DNA from: Marisa cornuarietis
Taxonomy: Eukaryota; Mollusca; Gastropoda; Architaenioglossa; Ampullariidae
Length of the DNA stretch: 64,000 bases
Assembly (NCBI GenBank): GCA_004794655.1
Contig: SMMW01000641.1
Coordinates: forward strand, 535,752 to 599,751
Direction: 5' to 3'
Shown here: piece by piece, positions 11,583 to 23,794 of the stretch
Layout of the letters: each line of letters begins with the position of its first letter
Numbering within the stretch: position 1 is the stretch's first letter
Notes under the pieces: model-generated
Seen by the model: the letters and a program-made list of their open reading frames with translations, nothing else
The model's database searches: none
Told to the model about the DNA's origin: nothing
Translations under genes and position numbers: made by a program

Positions 11583-12972
11583 GTTAAGGATCAGAAAGAC
11601 TGGTAGATCCTCAAAGAGAAAGTATACACTGAAAAGAAAAAAAAAATCCCAAGTTGGATAAGATATCACATTCTAAGTTTGTCTTAAACATATAATGCCA
11701 TAAAAATGATATTATTTGGAAGCAAGGATATATAAACAACATGATAAGATAATATCATTGATTAAAAAACAGTATAGCTATATTTCCTGTTACAATGCAT
11801 TACCTCCATTTTTATTAATAATGTGGGTTTTCTCTTGCTGGTGAAGATATGTAAAGGTGGTAGTCAGCTTCCAATATCTGTGATCGTTGTTTAAGATCAG
11901 CTTATCCACACTACTTCACTTCTTAATGTCTTGTGGTCTTCCAACATTTCTGTCAGGTAAAATTAAACATGGTGAACTCCTCTAAAGTGCATGATTCCAT
12001 CACAATATGGTACAATAATGCTTAATGTGCATAGGGTGAACTTGGCTACGTAGCCAGGATGAAAAAGGGGTAGCATTAAATGGAATACAAAGTGTGCTGT
12101 TTGGGTAGAGGGGATGAAAGCTATCAACAAATTTCTGGACACATGAGTTTCCAAGTGCATGAAATCAAGACACATGAACACATTTCACATAATTTGTACG
12201 GTACATTATGAAAATAAAAAATCGATCACCACTACCAACGCCATCAATACTTTACCAAGACTACTGCTAATGATGCTGTTGAGAAGACCACACGCGTTAT
12301 TAGTAATAATACGTTGATGTTTCTGCCGTATTAAAAAAAACAAACAAACAAACAGAAACACGTACACACAAAACCCCTTACTTAGACACAATGAATTTAA
12401 ATCACAGAACAAACACGAAAGACGAGGTCTAATGAAGTTACAGGCAGTTTAATGTGCTGTTGATAAATATTTACGTCACATTTATTAGATGCAAAATGTT
12501 TTGCTGATCCGAAGAAAGGCTCTACTCTAGCTCGCAACGCGTCCTGTGCAGGTTCTTGAGTGTAAATAAACGGAAATAGTCTCATGCAAATGAACAACAG
12601 CAAATAGCCTAATATTAAAATGCAGGTTTCAATACAGCAAGTGAGGTGGGAAAAATGTAACAGATACAAAAAATGACCAAACTTATCTCTCTTTTTATAG
12701 TTTTTTAAGACTACGCTACCCGTATACCTGTCTGTTTACCTGGGCTCCTCAAAGCCAGGAAACGGGCGACGCAAACAGGGGAAGTGACTCTGAAATAGCA
12801 CACAGCCCAAGGGAGGTAATCTTACGAACTTGTCTGTGCAGAGACGCTAGTGTCTCTGGTCTGTGCTATGATACCAGAACATACCAGTGTAGAAATAAAA
12901 GCCCGTGATAAGGAGCAAAACAACAGAACTCTTCAAGGTATTCATTGTCATTCTTGATGATGTTAACCCTAT
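11583..12972. other. Upstream region of the archaemetzincin gene
   Basis: On the minus strand 11628-11583 is 5' UTR. A possible non-coding first exon lies at roughly 12830-12741 on the minus strand, ending GAGGAGCCCAG before GTAAAC. This exon is inference from the splice-site match only. No other coding sequence is recognised. Confidence 0.3.
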
Positions 12973-13103
12973 GGTCCGGTGGCCCAACAATTAGCGTCTG
13001 TCACCAATACAGTGAAGGTTGGCTGTCCCGGGTTCGGCTCTCGTCTCGAGCATGCTGTTCTTTGTCTGCATGTACTGGCTGACTTAGTTGCTGGCGCGAC
13101 GAA
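12973..13103 (+). mobile_element. SINE copy 3 (plus orientation)
   Basis: It contains GGTCCGGTGGCCCAAC, TGTCACCAATACAGTGAAGG, the B-box-like CCGGGTTCGGCTC and TTCTTTGTCTGCATGT, in the same order as copy 2. It ends at a form of CTTAGTTGCTGGC and lacks the terminal part of the family 3' end. Confidence 0.7.
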
Positions 13104-14378
13104 AAGATTTGATAAATAAGGGTTTTCTAAGTGTGCACTTTGCCTTCTGTCATTTTCTTTGGCCGATATTATACTGATTTTAGAGTAAGATTTTTAATAT
13201 TACCCCAATTAGTGTGTATGAAATCATGAAAAAGGTATCAGCTTCTGCTAGTGTATTTGTAATTGTACAATTGCAGGCACACATATTCTCTCTCACTGAC
13301 AGGAGTGCCTGCACATGCACTCACAAACACACAGGTTACAAATAATAGATACAATTAAAAGTAATTCAATTACAGGTGATGCTGGAATTAAAGCAAAAAC
13401 ACAGAACAGCATAATAAGGGGTCTGCTAGAGGTTTGATGGATTGAGATATTGCTGTTTTTGCATTTTGATTCAAATTTTTCTGAGGGTTAAAGCATGCAA
13501 ATTATTTACTGATTCTATAAGCAGCTAGTGCACTTGAAGTGGCTTTACCATAAATCATTTATATCCTATTAAAATTGATGACACTGTTATTTATTGTCAG
13601 TCCAAAAGTATCACAACCATATGCAACAGATAAATCAAGGGACTTTAAGACATGGCCCATTCAGGTTTCAAAGCCTTAGCTTTTCATTTTGCATGGAGAA
13701 ACACACACATCTAGAAGCAGAGTATGCGTCAGGCTAGAAAACAATTTTTCATGAAGCAGTACTAAATTGTACATATCTGCTTTTATTTGAGTGCTTGAGG
13801 GTTCTTAGTGATTAAGATGGATGTGACTGAATGAGGACACACACAAAAACTCCACAAAGGCAGGCATTTAGAAAGCATGTCAAGTACCCATTCATATGAC
13901 ACACTTTATTTTATAGTTTTAAAACTGTTTGAAAAAGTCATCCACTAATAAACATCCATTTACTGTGACTGGATGATTGAAGAATGTATAAAAACTCCAC
14001 AACGGCAAGCATTTACAAGAATGTGTCAAGCACTTATTTCTATGACACTTTATATTAAAGTTTTAAAACTGCTTTAAAAAGTCATCCATAAAGCCACTGA
14101 CTGCTAAGTATCCCTTTATGACAACAACTCCTGAAGCCTCACTGCACCACCATATCTGCAAATGCCAGGCATGTGCAGGCTAGACTGAATGTCGGTAACA
14201 GATGTATTTAGAAGTAGCTGAGGATAACAGGGCAACACAATGCTTGAATTTGTTTCTTGGTATTTTTTCCACTTCATGATCTTTACATGACAAAAAAAAC
14301 AACAAAACACTTAACGTTGATCTCAAATCCTCGGTATTCAGAGGCCTGATTCTTTTCTGTAAAATAAAATGGTCTATG
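13104..14378. other. 3' flank of snurportin gene with a 143-bp duplication
   Basis: Two related blocks, about 13820-13955 and 13963-14098, start from AAAAACTCCACAA (13845 and 13988). They share CAAG...ATGACAC, GTTTTAAAACTG and AAAAAGTCATCCA. The spacing is about 143 bp and the copies are diverged. On the minus strand, an AATAAA signal (13910-13905) lies within one copy, about 470 bp past the snurportin stop. No further gene is seen. Confidence 0.6.
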
Positions 14379-17300
14379 TCAGGTCAATTGATTCCCAATG
14401 TTTTCAACCACGACATCCTCCTGCATACTGCAACACTCTTGCGGTCTGCCAATAAACCTATTTGCTATAAGCTGTCTTGCCACAAGTTCATTTTTCAAGC
14501 CGAAGTTAACATTATGTGCTGAATCTTCTTTTGCCACCTGCAGCCTGCCAGAAGTATTTTCCTTGCATTCCCCAAATTTTGCGTCCATTATTTCTACTTC
14601 ATCTCGATGATATTTTTTCCCAGATTTTGCATTTGCCCCACACATGCTGAAGTCTCCACCTTCAGTACCTTCCAAGCACTCTGCATCCATTACTTGTCCT
14701 TTACCACTTTGTCTACCACAACTTCTGCCCCTTCCACGACCTCTTCTTTGGCCACAGCGGTTTCCATGGGGAGAGACTCCTTGGGTCTTCTCCAGTTGAG
14801 TCCTCTCCTTGTTTTCTGCCACCTTTTTCATGTGATCAGCATAATTGGTGTAGTCTGCAGGTTGGTGGCCTAGCTGGCACTGAGGTACTTCAATGCCAAG
14901 GATTTCTGGAAGCATGTAGGGCTTCAGCCACACAACCAGAGGTGTAGAGCCAAACAAATAGTGAGTGCGCTTGTGGTAGAATAGCAACCCATCGATCTGC
15001 ACAGAAAATAACCACCAGTCACTTCTACTCAAGCATTAACATGTAAATAACCTTTAGCTTCATTACATAAACAACCTTTAGCTTCATTACATAAAACACA
15101 ACTACTACTGTCTGTAAGTAAAGACCAATTAACCCCAAACCCTTGAGTTATGAAGTCCATTATAAGGTCCCACAATCCCTGTAGCAACAAAAATGTTTTG
15201 CTTAAAGTAGGTACCGACACATAGGCCTTAGGCTGGTGGAAACTGGACGATCACACAAAAACTGCTCATTTTCAATTCAAAGTATTTTATGGTCTATCAG
15301 GAACAGAAATATCCCTTTTTAATCACAGTAAAGAACAACTTCATCATTTGTTCAGAGTATGTTTTGTGTGACTGGAAGAATAATGTATATTTTGTGAGGA
15401 TAAATGGTACCCGGCACGAAAATCAGTAGCCGCGCGGTGGCTATTTGTATGCCGTGTAACGCATTTAATGGTTGCGTTGGTATTAGTGCTCGCGTTCACA
15501 AGTTGTATACATGTTGAATTAAGTCAGCGAAGACTGATGAAAATGCCTATGTATTTTTTAATGAAATGTAACAGTTCTAAAGCACAATAAAAGACGCAAA
15601 ATATTTGTCAACTTTGAAATGACGTAGCTCAAACCACATGCAAAATACCATGTGGTTCCCTAGGTGACCATGAAAGAGCATTTTCTGCTGAACCTGGTGT
15701 CAAGTTTATAATAGCCAACCGGTAAAGAGACCGACAAAACATTGGTACAAGTGTGCAGTCACAATAGCAGCTAACCAGGCAGTCACAGCAGATAATGCTA
15801 AGGCAGCGGGACACATTGACCCAAATATACAGAAGTACTTAGGTAAACATAACAGCAATGGCACTGACTGAATGACAACAGTGAAACTGAAAGTAACATT
15901 TCTGCCAGTCTTGGGCAACTGTGGCCGATCCTGCTTCACGATCAGATCCCCAGTTTACATTTATAAAAGCCTTGAACGAATGTTGCAGTTTATTATGACA
16001 TTTTCCACATTGGCATTGTTTGTATCATAACGAATGGGCATGAAGTAATTATCACATTTTTGAAAAAAACTGCTTTAGAGAATAATACATACACTTGGCC
16101 TTCAAAGCCTGATAAAGACAAAGCAGAAAATATATTTGTATTTGCATGAGACTTCTCTCTCTCTACAGCATCCAGCAACGGTTGTATATGGAGAGTAGAT
16201 GAGCAGCACGGCCTTCACCAACAATATTAAAATTGCAGAACTAAATATGCAATGTTTTTCCATGTCCCAATGTGGAACCTAAGTTGTGGGAAATTTTGGT
16301 TTTGTACATTTACATTTTTCCAAAGTAGTTGTATATTTTGAGAAAATGAAAGAAAAAACAGCTCCGATTTTAATCAAAAGTGGGGGGGGTAGAAGAGACT
16401 GTATTACCCACACCATCACCATCAGGTAAAAGTTTGGGTTGTCTTTTTGCAAATTAGTTTTTCCGTCATTTGAGTAGAAAGTCTGTGTTGGTAACTTCTT
16501 TCAGGGTGCTACTCGTGAGAGGTTCAAACATGGTCTAAAATAAAGTAGTTATAGCTCTGACACAAATCACGAAATTGAAACAGCAATATCTCCCAAAACT
16601 AATAAAGATAGAGACTCAGTTTTTTTGTTATTTTCTTATATTTTCTTGTACATTCATGAGAACCTAAAAAAAATACTCATTTAACAAAAAAATTATAATG
16701 TGTGCTGCTACCTATTTAAAGTGACTCTGAAAAGGGCAGCAATCACAACAGGATCTGGAGCCTTCCTAAGAGGATACTAAACGGTTTTCAACTCATCCTG
16801 CTAAAGGTTTTATTAACAATTAGTCCTCAAATCATCTAGGTGCATCAATGTGTCACAGGAAGGTAGCAAAACACACTGAATTGCACTTATGCAATGTGTA
16901 GGTTACGGTTCTTGTAAGAATTTAACCAAACAGAAAAGTCAGCTCTAGATAAAAGACTGGAGTGTGGAATGTTCTGACAATTGCTTGTCAAGGTGTGCAT
17001 CAGCGACAGCTGTAATCTGAAGGGAGTAAGGCTGGCATGCCATACATCTCTTAGCACAGGCCATCTGGCAGATGATAGCTTGGGACAGTTGTTTTGGCAG
17101 GAGCTAAGGTGACCTCAGGTATGCAAGGGACAGCAAAGGTTTGGCAGCTTTGTCATGTACTAGCTACGAAGTGTGACTGCCTGTTGCTAGGTTACGTAGG
17201 AAGTGGAATGTGGATGTAAATATAAATGACTAGTCAGACGCTGTGAAGGTTTTGAAACTGCCAACCTAATGTTGTGCTGGACCTAGGACCAATGCTTCAA

Positions 17301-20300
17301 AACCAAGTTCTTGGAGGGCACAGCTCTTAAAGAGAGACTTTGACAGGGTGGTTGAAGTCATCTATGCTACGAGTGTGGAGTTGCCGTCTCCAGAAGAGTC
17401 TTGAATAGTGACTGCTCCAGCATGACTTGTCAAGAGGTGAGCATGCCCACTAATGACAGGCTGTTGAGTAATTATTATCCTACCAGCTACATTTCTGCTC
17501 TGGATGACAGGGCTCAATATGGGGGTGAGAATTTACTTGGGTTATGACGCTTGGCACTGTTCTGTTCTGGACAGTAGTCTCAGGCTCAGGCGTGACAAAA
17601 TGGTATATGTGCTGTTCTAGGTGACTGTCCGCGTAAGCAGACATCTTGATACCTACAGTACGTCTTGAGTTGCTGTCTGGGGATGAAGTCATCAACAAGC
17701 ATTAAAGATCAATAGTCCATGCACAACTGTGCATGGAACATTATGAGGGCCTTCCACAACTTTGTCAAAGTTAAGACACATCTTTTCCGAACTACAACTT
17801 CACTGCGACCGTGTCCTGACCATTAGCCTGTGTCTGTAATGTACTTTGTGTGAGAGTAGTGTACGTTGTAGAAGTATGTCCATTATAGCAAATATGAGTG
17901 CATAGTTGTTAATGATTTAGTCTATGATTTAGGTAAAGTGCTATGAGCAAATCTTTGGAAAGGTGCTATATAAATCATAATTATTATTATTATCATTGAC
18001 AGGTGAATGAATAAACAGGTGTAGAGTGCAACCTTTCTTTAATTCTTGGTGCACGATCTGCATGCAGATATATAAGCTCTTAACTTTATTAATCATTAAT
18101 CTTTGATTAGCAGTCTAGTGTAAGCATATCGCAAACACCTTAATGTTGGTGTGAATAGCAAAGTAGTCAAGACTGTAGGTAGTGAGAATTGGTGTGCTTT
18201 AACTACCATACTCCATCTATCACATGCACATTCCCCTAGGCTTGGGACACAAATGTCCATTCTTACCTCAAAATTGGCTGAGGCAACACCTGAAGCTATT
18301 GTTTCTGGGGTGCACGCAAAACTTGGCAGAGGTACGAATTTCATCTAAAAGAGAATTAAAGATGACATATACAGTAAAACAGTTTCTTGAATAAATTCAT
18401 CAATGACCACTTGATCAGAATTTACTCTGACTACAATTTTGCCAATTTCTTTGACTACCTAAAAATGTTTTTGCTCAACAAGAAAACCAGTGTCAATTAT
18501 TTTGAATTGTCACGATCAACCATACCTGCATACATATATATGTATTGATTGGATTTACTGACATTTAAAAGACTGGTGCATGAACACACATGCATACCCA
18601 CCCATTCATCCACCCACCGAAAACCTGATCAAATCAGTAAATTAAGACTAAGTTTCATTATTTTAAGTAGCAGCAAATAAGGTGGCTTCTTATTTGAAAT
18701 AAAGATACAATCTGGTACTCAGCAAATATAAGTTATTACAAATGTTACTACAAAACATTTGCAATCAGTGGTAACGTTGACGTAGATACGGCACTTGATA
18801 CTTTATGTGCAGCAGGAGCACCACAACCCTGTAGCAGATTTCAACTGTGTGCATGATCTCCTGTCTCCCTGTAAACAGCTCTTACTCTGATATTTACCTG
18901 CATGTTTACGATCAGTGGATTCAAAAAACTTTGCAATGTCAAATAAAGCATGTTGGTGAAAATATTTTGAAATAAAGCAAATCAAATGTTTCAGTACCGG
19001 ATTTACTTTGGAGACTTCCATGACTTCAGGTGTTTCTTTGATCTTTTCATGCAGCCAGAAAAATCTAAATTCTGTCTGCAATAATTAAAAAAAAAACCCA
19101 ACTCATTGTACACTAGAGGTCTCTTCACAAAATGCTGAATGAAGCTAAGAATAAGTTTACCAGAAAATCATGCAAATAATTTCTTCAAGCATACCCTCAT
19201 GGATACACTGTGCTGTCGATGGATTCCATGAAATTTTAAGAAAAAACATTTAAAAGACATATACACAATCACTGATATATACAACAAAAAAACCTCGCTC
19301 CACCTCTGCTTTACATACACATTTTCTTTGAGGTCTGGCATTAGTAGCAGCTGCTCACCTCAGTATCATAGACAGAGTGACCATTCCAACACATCAGATC
19401 CAAGATATAGTACGTTTTGTTCACTTCACTGTAAAGGCAGTCTAGTACACAGCAGCCTGCATAAAAACACAACACTAAAAATATCTGGTGTTAGCATCAC
19501 AATGCTGGCACAGCAGTGCACAATGTTAATGTTTTCAAAAACCTCAATATCATCAATCTTTGAATATTAAATGATAGACTAAAATCAAACTGTTATGATT
19601 TGAGATCAAAGGGAGGAGAGAACTATACATGTAAGTGGTTCACAGGACTTATATGTAAAAGTAGTTCTGTGTGATACTACTGTGTTTCCCCCAAATTAAG
19701 ACCTAGTAGAGGTTTTGCTGAATTGCTAAATATAAGGCCTCCCCTGAAAGTAAGACCAAGCAAAGTTTTTGTTTGGAAGCATGCCTGCCTAACAGAACAC
19801 CAGGGTTTGGATTGTTATGATGATGTTCCAGAAGATGATGACATGACTGTTATTGAATAAATCTTTTTTTGTGTTCATAAATATCAGGATTGGTAAATGT
19901 ATCATAGATTATTGTACATGGAAATAATGGTAGTAACTAGAAATTCTTGATAGGATTCACAGTCTGTCTGGTTATGCTAGTTTATGATGACAACTACTGA
20001 ACAGTATATAATAACTGTTCATTTTTTTTTGGTTCAACAATAAATGTGAATTCTTCTTCGTGTAAAAATAAGACATCCCCTGAAAATAAGACCTAGCGCA
20101 TCTTTGGGAGCAAAAATTAATATAAGACACTGTCTCATTTTCGGGGAAACAGGGCGATGTCATAATATATGTACATATTCTTAATATTAATACATTTAAG
20201 GATTTTTTTAAAACTTCTTTGAACTTTAATAGTACTAATGTCTTTATCTGATCCAATTTCAACTGTGGAAAGATGCATGCACACACACATGTGAGCAAAA

Positions 20301-22742
20301 GGACTACAACCCCCTCTCATACAAATATAAGTACAGGTACAGACACACCATGCTTTATAAACAAATAAAAATAAATAGAAGAATTTGCTTATATTATACC
20401 TCAAAACATTACTTCCTGAATGAAAAGATAGCCTAGCCTGTACAGCAAAGAAAGTCTCAATGGTGTACAGAGTGAATAAGACCGAGTGACTGGTAGATTA
20501 ACTAGTAAAATAACATGACTGATGCCTAAATAAAGCTAAATAAGCAGAAGCTTACTGATGCGCTTTTGTACGCTGTGATTACCACCTGGAAGGTGAGATG
20601 GAAAAGTGTTGATGCAATAGCCGCTCTTGGAGTAAGCCTTGGTAGAAAACTGCGTAAGATACAAGAACTTGAATTTGAGTAGATTATGTGCTTTTTAAAA
20701 GCATCAGTTAATGCTTACAGCATTCTAAACAATCAAACTGTTCCTATCTGATAAATAGAGTGATAATGAAATGACAACAACTGTGTGCTTGCGGCATGCA
20801 GAGTGACTGTGAGACACAAGCATAGAGAATGCACAAACATACATGAATGAATAGATAGATGGACAGATGGATGTAGATATATGTAGGTGGCAAGATCAGG
20901 GGTGAGATAAGCTGTAAAGATCAGGGCTGAGATAAAATAGTGATTTTTGCAGCTGTTTTGTGTACTTTACCAGGATGGGGTTTTCCTTGGTGCTGCGTTA
21001 TGAAGTCCTGACCAAACTTGCTAAAGTGTAAATTATTTACATAACCTGTTGCGGTTAATGTGCATCAGTTTTATTTTTGAATCTTTTTGAGTTTTGTGTA
21101 GTTTTTTGCTGAATGTAAATTATCTATTGGGGAATATTACATGAGTAGTATAGTGAATTTAAATCTGAATGATTTTTTTTTTAGATTTTAAGGATGGTAT
21201 TTTTCTGTCCGGTTTTTCTTTATTTGTGTGTTCTTTATATTGGTGCAATAGACCTTGCTGGACTTCAAGAAGGGGAGCAATCTAGAAAAGACTGTGTCCT
21301 TTCATGTTGGAGCTCCTATCCTGATGGTGGAGCCTCAAAACAGACCATCTACAGAAAAGACTATAATGAAAGACTTTTATCACTAAGGGGGACTTAGAGC
21401 TTTAAGTGTCTTAATTTATATCTGTGAAATAGGTTAATCATTTTGTTTGTTGATTATTTTTCTGATATTTATTTTCTCAAATTAAGATTTTTGTTGGTGT
21501 CTTGTCAGAAAGTAACTGCATGTTGCAAGTGATGATTATATATATGTATATATTCATGAATATGTCATACAGATGTACAAACTTATTAATCATCTCTTTC
21601 TCTTAAGATAAACCAGTCATGACAAAGAGAAGTTTCTCTATGACTCTGTGTGTGTGTGTGTGTCTGCATGCATGCATGTGTGCATCTATGTGCGCATATG
21701 AGTGGGAAATAGAATAACAACAGAAGAAGTACTAAATGAAGGTGGTATGTGCATGTAAGTCAACATCAAATATAGCTTTCACAGAAATCATAATAATGTA
21801 CAGGCTACTGAGCGGCATACCTTGTTTGTGACAACCAGACATCGTTTACCCACAGGGCAAAGTACCATGAGCCACTCAGTGGCAAAATCTGATGGAACCT
21901 CTACAAGCCACTCTGAATACATAAGCTGAAAATAAAACAGAAATTCAAAATTCACTGCATGTGCAACAATGTTTTTAACTTTTTAAGATCTTATTTTAAA
22001 AACAATTTTTATTTTTAGTATCCACATTATGTAGCTATAATTGCAAAAATCTATCCTGTAATTTCAAAAAATTAATGGTGCCCTGAGAATATTAAACAGG
22101 AGGATGAAATCATAAACATGCATTACAATTAAATCTCAAAGATGAGATCAGTACAGACCTGATCTTTGTAGTGACGCCCAGGTTTTTTTATTGTTTGTTC
22201 TACATCCATGATTTCCTCTTCTTCATTGGCTTTGTCCGCATAATCCTTCCAGTCATTCTCTGTGAGCTTGCGCACGTGACTTAGATAGTCAAATCTGTTC
22301 CTAAAGTGTGCAGACAACAGGAAACAATTCATTTGAGGGTTTGTTTACAAAAATCATTCGACTAAACCAGCATCTTCACCTGGGTATTCAGAGGTTTCTT
22401 CACATCATTGCAAGGTTCAAATTGAACTTCATGATCTGGGAGGACTGTCAGTTAAGTAAAAATGTAAGCACATTTATTTTCTATTAGTCCATGCATTATT
22501 AATAGTATCTAATATTATTAAATATTTTCCTATTTCTATTTCTAATACTCGATAAATTTTCAGCAATGCTTTTAAATTACTTGCTTTTTCTGAAACTCAA
22601 GAAGACGCTGCCGACGACTGTCTTGATCTTGACTTGATGACTTCATCTTGAACTGAGAAAATCTTGGATGTGGTGCGGAGGTCTTATTTAAGTCGCTATT
22701 GACCTCAAAACTAGATGCCAAAGCAGCCGTTAGCTCATCCAT
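14379..22742 (-). CDS. SNUPN: Snurportin-1, m3G-cap snRNP import adaptor, eight coding exons
   Basis: Nuclear import adaptor that binds the trimethylguanosine cap of spliceosomal snRNPs and importin-beta. Coding exons on the minus strand are 22742-22585, 22300-22159, 21925-21821, 20649-20556, 19456-19359, 19075-18998, 18344-18267 and 14996-14379. All phases join in frame and give 456 residues. The N-terminal importin-beta-binding domain (about 1-60) starts [12 protein letters not shown], with [10 protein letters not shown] and [11 protein letters not shown]. The cap-binding domain has [11 protein letters not shown] with W106 and LVVWLKPYM with W274, matching the two Trp residues that stack on the cap in human snurportin (W107, W276). 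Intron 1 must use a GC donor (AAAAA|GCAAGT) to stay in frame. The tail after about residue 310 is longer than in the 360-residue human protein and has an RG-rich segment (335-346). The in-frame ATG upstream of 22742 is not conserved. Confidence 0.93.
17730..18000 (+). mobile_element. LINE 3' end, truncated (in snurportin intron 7)
   Basis: This is the 3' end of a non-LTR element of the same family as the copy ending near 48.09 kb. Shared blocks are AGTTGTTAATGATTTA, GAGCAAATCTTTGGAAAGG and GCTATAT, followed by an AT-rich trinucleotide tail (ATT)n. Before this, 17760-17800 encodes a remnant of the C-terminal protein end (reads like [14 protein letters not shown]). It is heavily 5'-truncated. 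Confidence 0.75.
19678..20153. mobile_element. Non-autonomous DNA transposon, hAT-like ends (in snurportin intron 4)
   Basis: The left end CTGTGTTTCCCCCAAATTAA is mirrored by the inverted right end CCCTGTTTCCCCGAAAATGA. Internal words such as AATAAGACCTAG and TAAGACATCCCC occur near both ends. No transposase is present. From memory, MITEs with GTTTCCCCGAAAATAAGAC ends are widespread in animals, including vertebrates; I could not check the family. Confidence 0.6.
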
Positions 22743-22867
22743 GATTAGACTACTGATATCTTTGAAGCAACGACCTTCTACCAAGAAAATTCTTTCGCTG
22801 TCTGCTGTGTTGTGAAGTATGTGATGAGCCAACAAAAATTAGCAAGCACACGGTTCTTGTTCACGTA

Positions 22868-23392
22868 ACACTGAAAAATAATAATAATAATAATGATAAA
22901 TGAAGATTTTTATAGTGCACATTCACACTCATAGAGAGCATGCTCTTAGGGCTTAAAACAAGGAAGAGACATGGACTACATGGATAGAACACGAGGGACG
23001 TAAGAATCAACGACAGTATTGACGTCAAACAGAAAACAAAGATGGAAAACACAAAAATGCACCAAGTAACAGGAACATAGAAAATATAGCGATTGTGCAG
23101 ATAAAGATTGATAGAAAAGTAGCAATAGCAGAATGGGGGAAGGTAAGAAGGACGAGCATTGTGTGGACTGTGTAAGGAGTAATGCTCAAGGAAGAGGTGC
23201 GTTTTCAGTGCAGATTTGAAGGATTCAGTTGTAGGAAGGTGGCGGATATGGAAAGGGAGAGAGTTCCATTGTTTTGCAGCACAGTAGCCAAAAATACTGT
23301 GACCATATGTTGTTGTTCTGGTGACAGGAACAGTTAGGATACGGTCATCCAACGAAGAGCTTATAGTTGTCTGGCCGGAACGTAAGGGATGA
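22868..23392 (-). mobile_element. LINE 3' fragment between SNUPN and CPQ
   Basis: On the minus strand it encodes the C-terminal end of a CR1/L2-like reverse transcriptase: TTTYGHSIFGYCAAKQWNSL and then FKSALKTHLF, the usual closing pattern of these proteins. A 3' UTR follows, ending CACTATAAAAATC and (ATT)n. It is 5'-truncated as is typical of LINE insertions. It fills much of the gap between two divergent genes and points the same way as SNUPN. Confidence 0.8.
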
Positions 23393-23560
23393 GTTCAGAG
23401 AAAATGCCCGTCATATTAGGAAACTCCGATGAAACTAGAAATTTGTACAAAGCATATATCGAAAGAAATCAGAATTGTAACATACACTAACATATTAAAA
23501 TAGACTAACACATTGGGGTTTCGATTTCGTGAAGCTGTCAATACACCACTAGTAGCTACC

Positions 23561-23577
23561 ATGTTTCATCTCCGCAG
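23561..23577 (+). promoter_or_regulatory. Putative end of CPQ first (5' UTR) exon with upstream ATG
   Basis: A near-consensus donor (CCGCAG|GTGAGA) lies at 23577/23578 and pairs with the acceptor TCCGTTACAG ending at 23725, giving a 148-bp 5' UTR intron. An ATG at 23561 would open a short upstream frame that stops soon after the splice, possibly lowering translation. This is read from splice signals only. Confidence 0.4.
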
Positions 23578-23794
23578 GTGAGAAGCAATGCTCCGAAGAA
23601 AAAAAACTATAAAACAAAACTTAAAGATGAATTGTGAAAAAAATTAAATACATTTTGTAGAATAAATTAATATAATTTTTAATTTGGATATGTAATATTT
23701 AGTCTATAAATTTTATCCGTTACAGCTGTGTTGTCATATGATCTATCACATGACAGTATGCTTGGAGGCGTCTGCTACAAGTCTGGGGATCGAA

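Noticed and set aside
21194..21397. 67-codon frame in snurportin intron 3 (starts [11 protein letters not shown])
   Set aside because: Looks signal-peptide-like but lies in T-rich DNA, with no partner exon or family match.
22743..22835. Earlier Met extending snurportin by 31 residues
   Set aside because: The conserved family N-terminus starts at MDEL; the extra residues match nothing and probably are 5' UTR.
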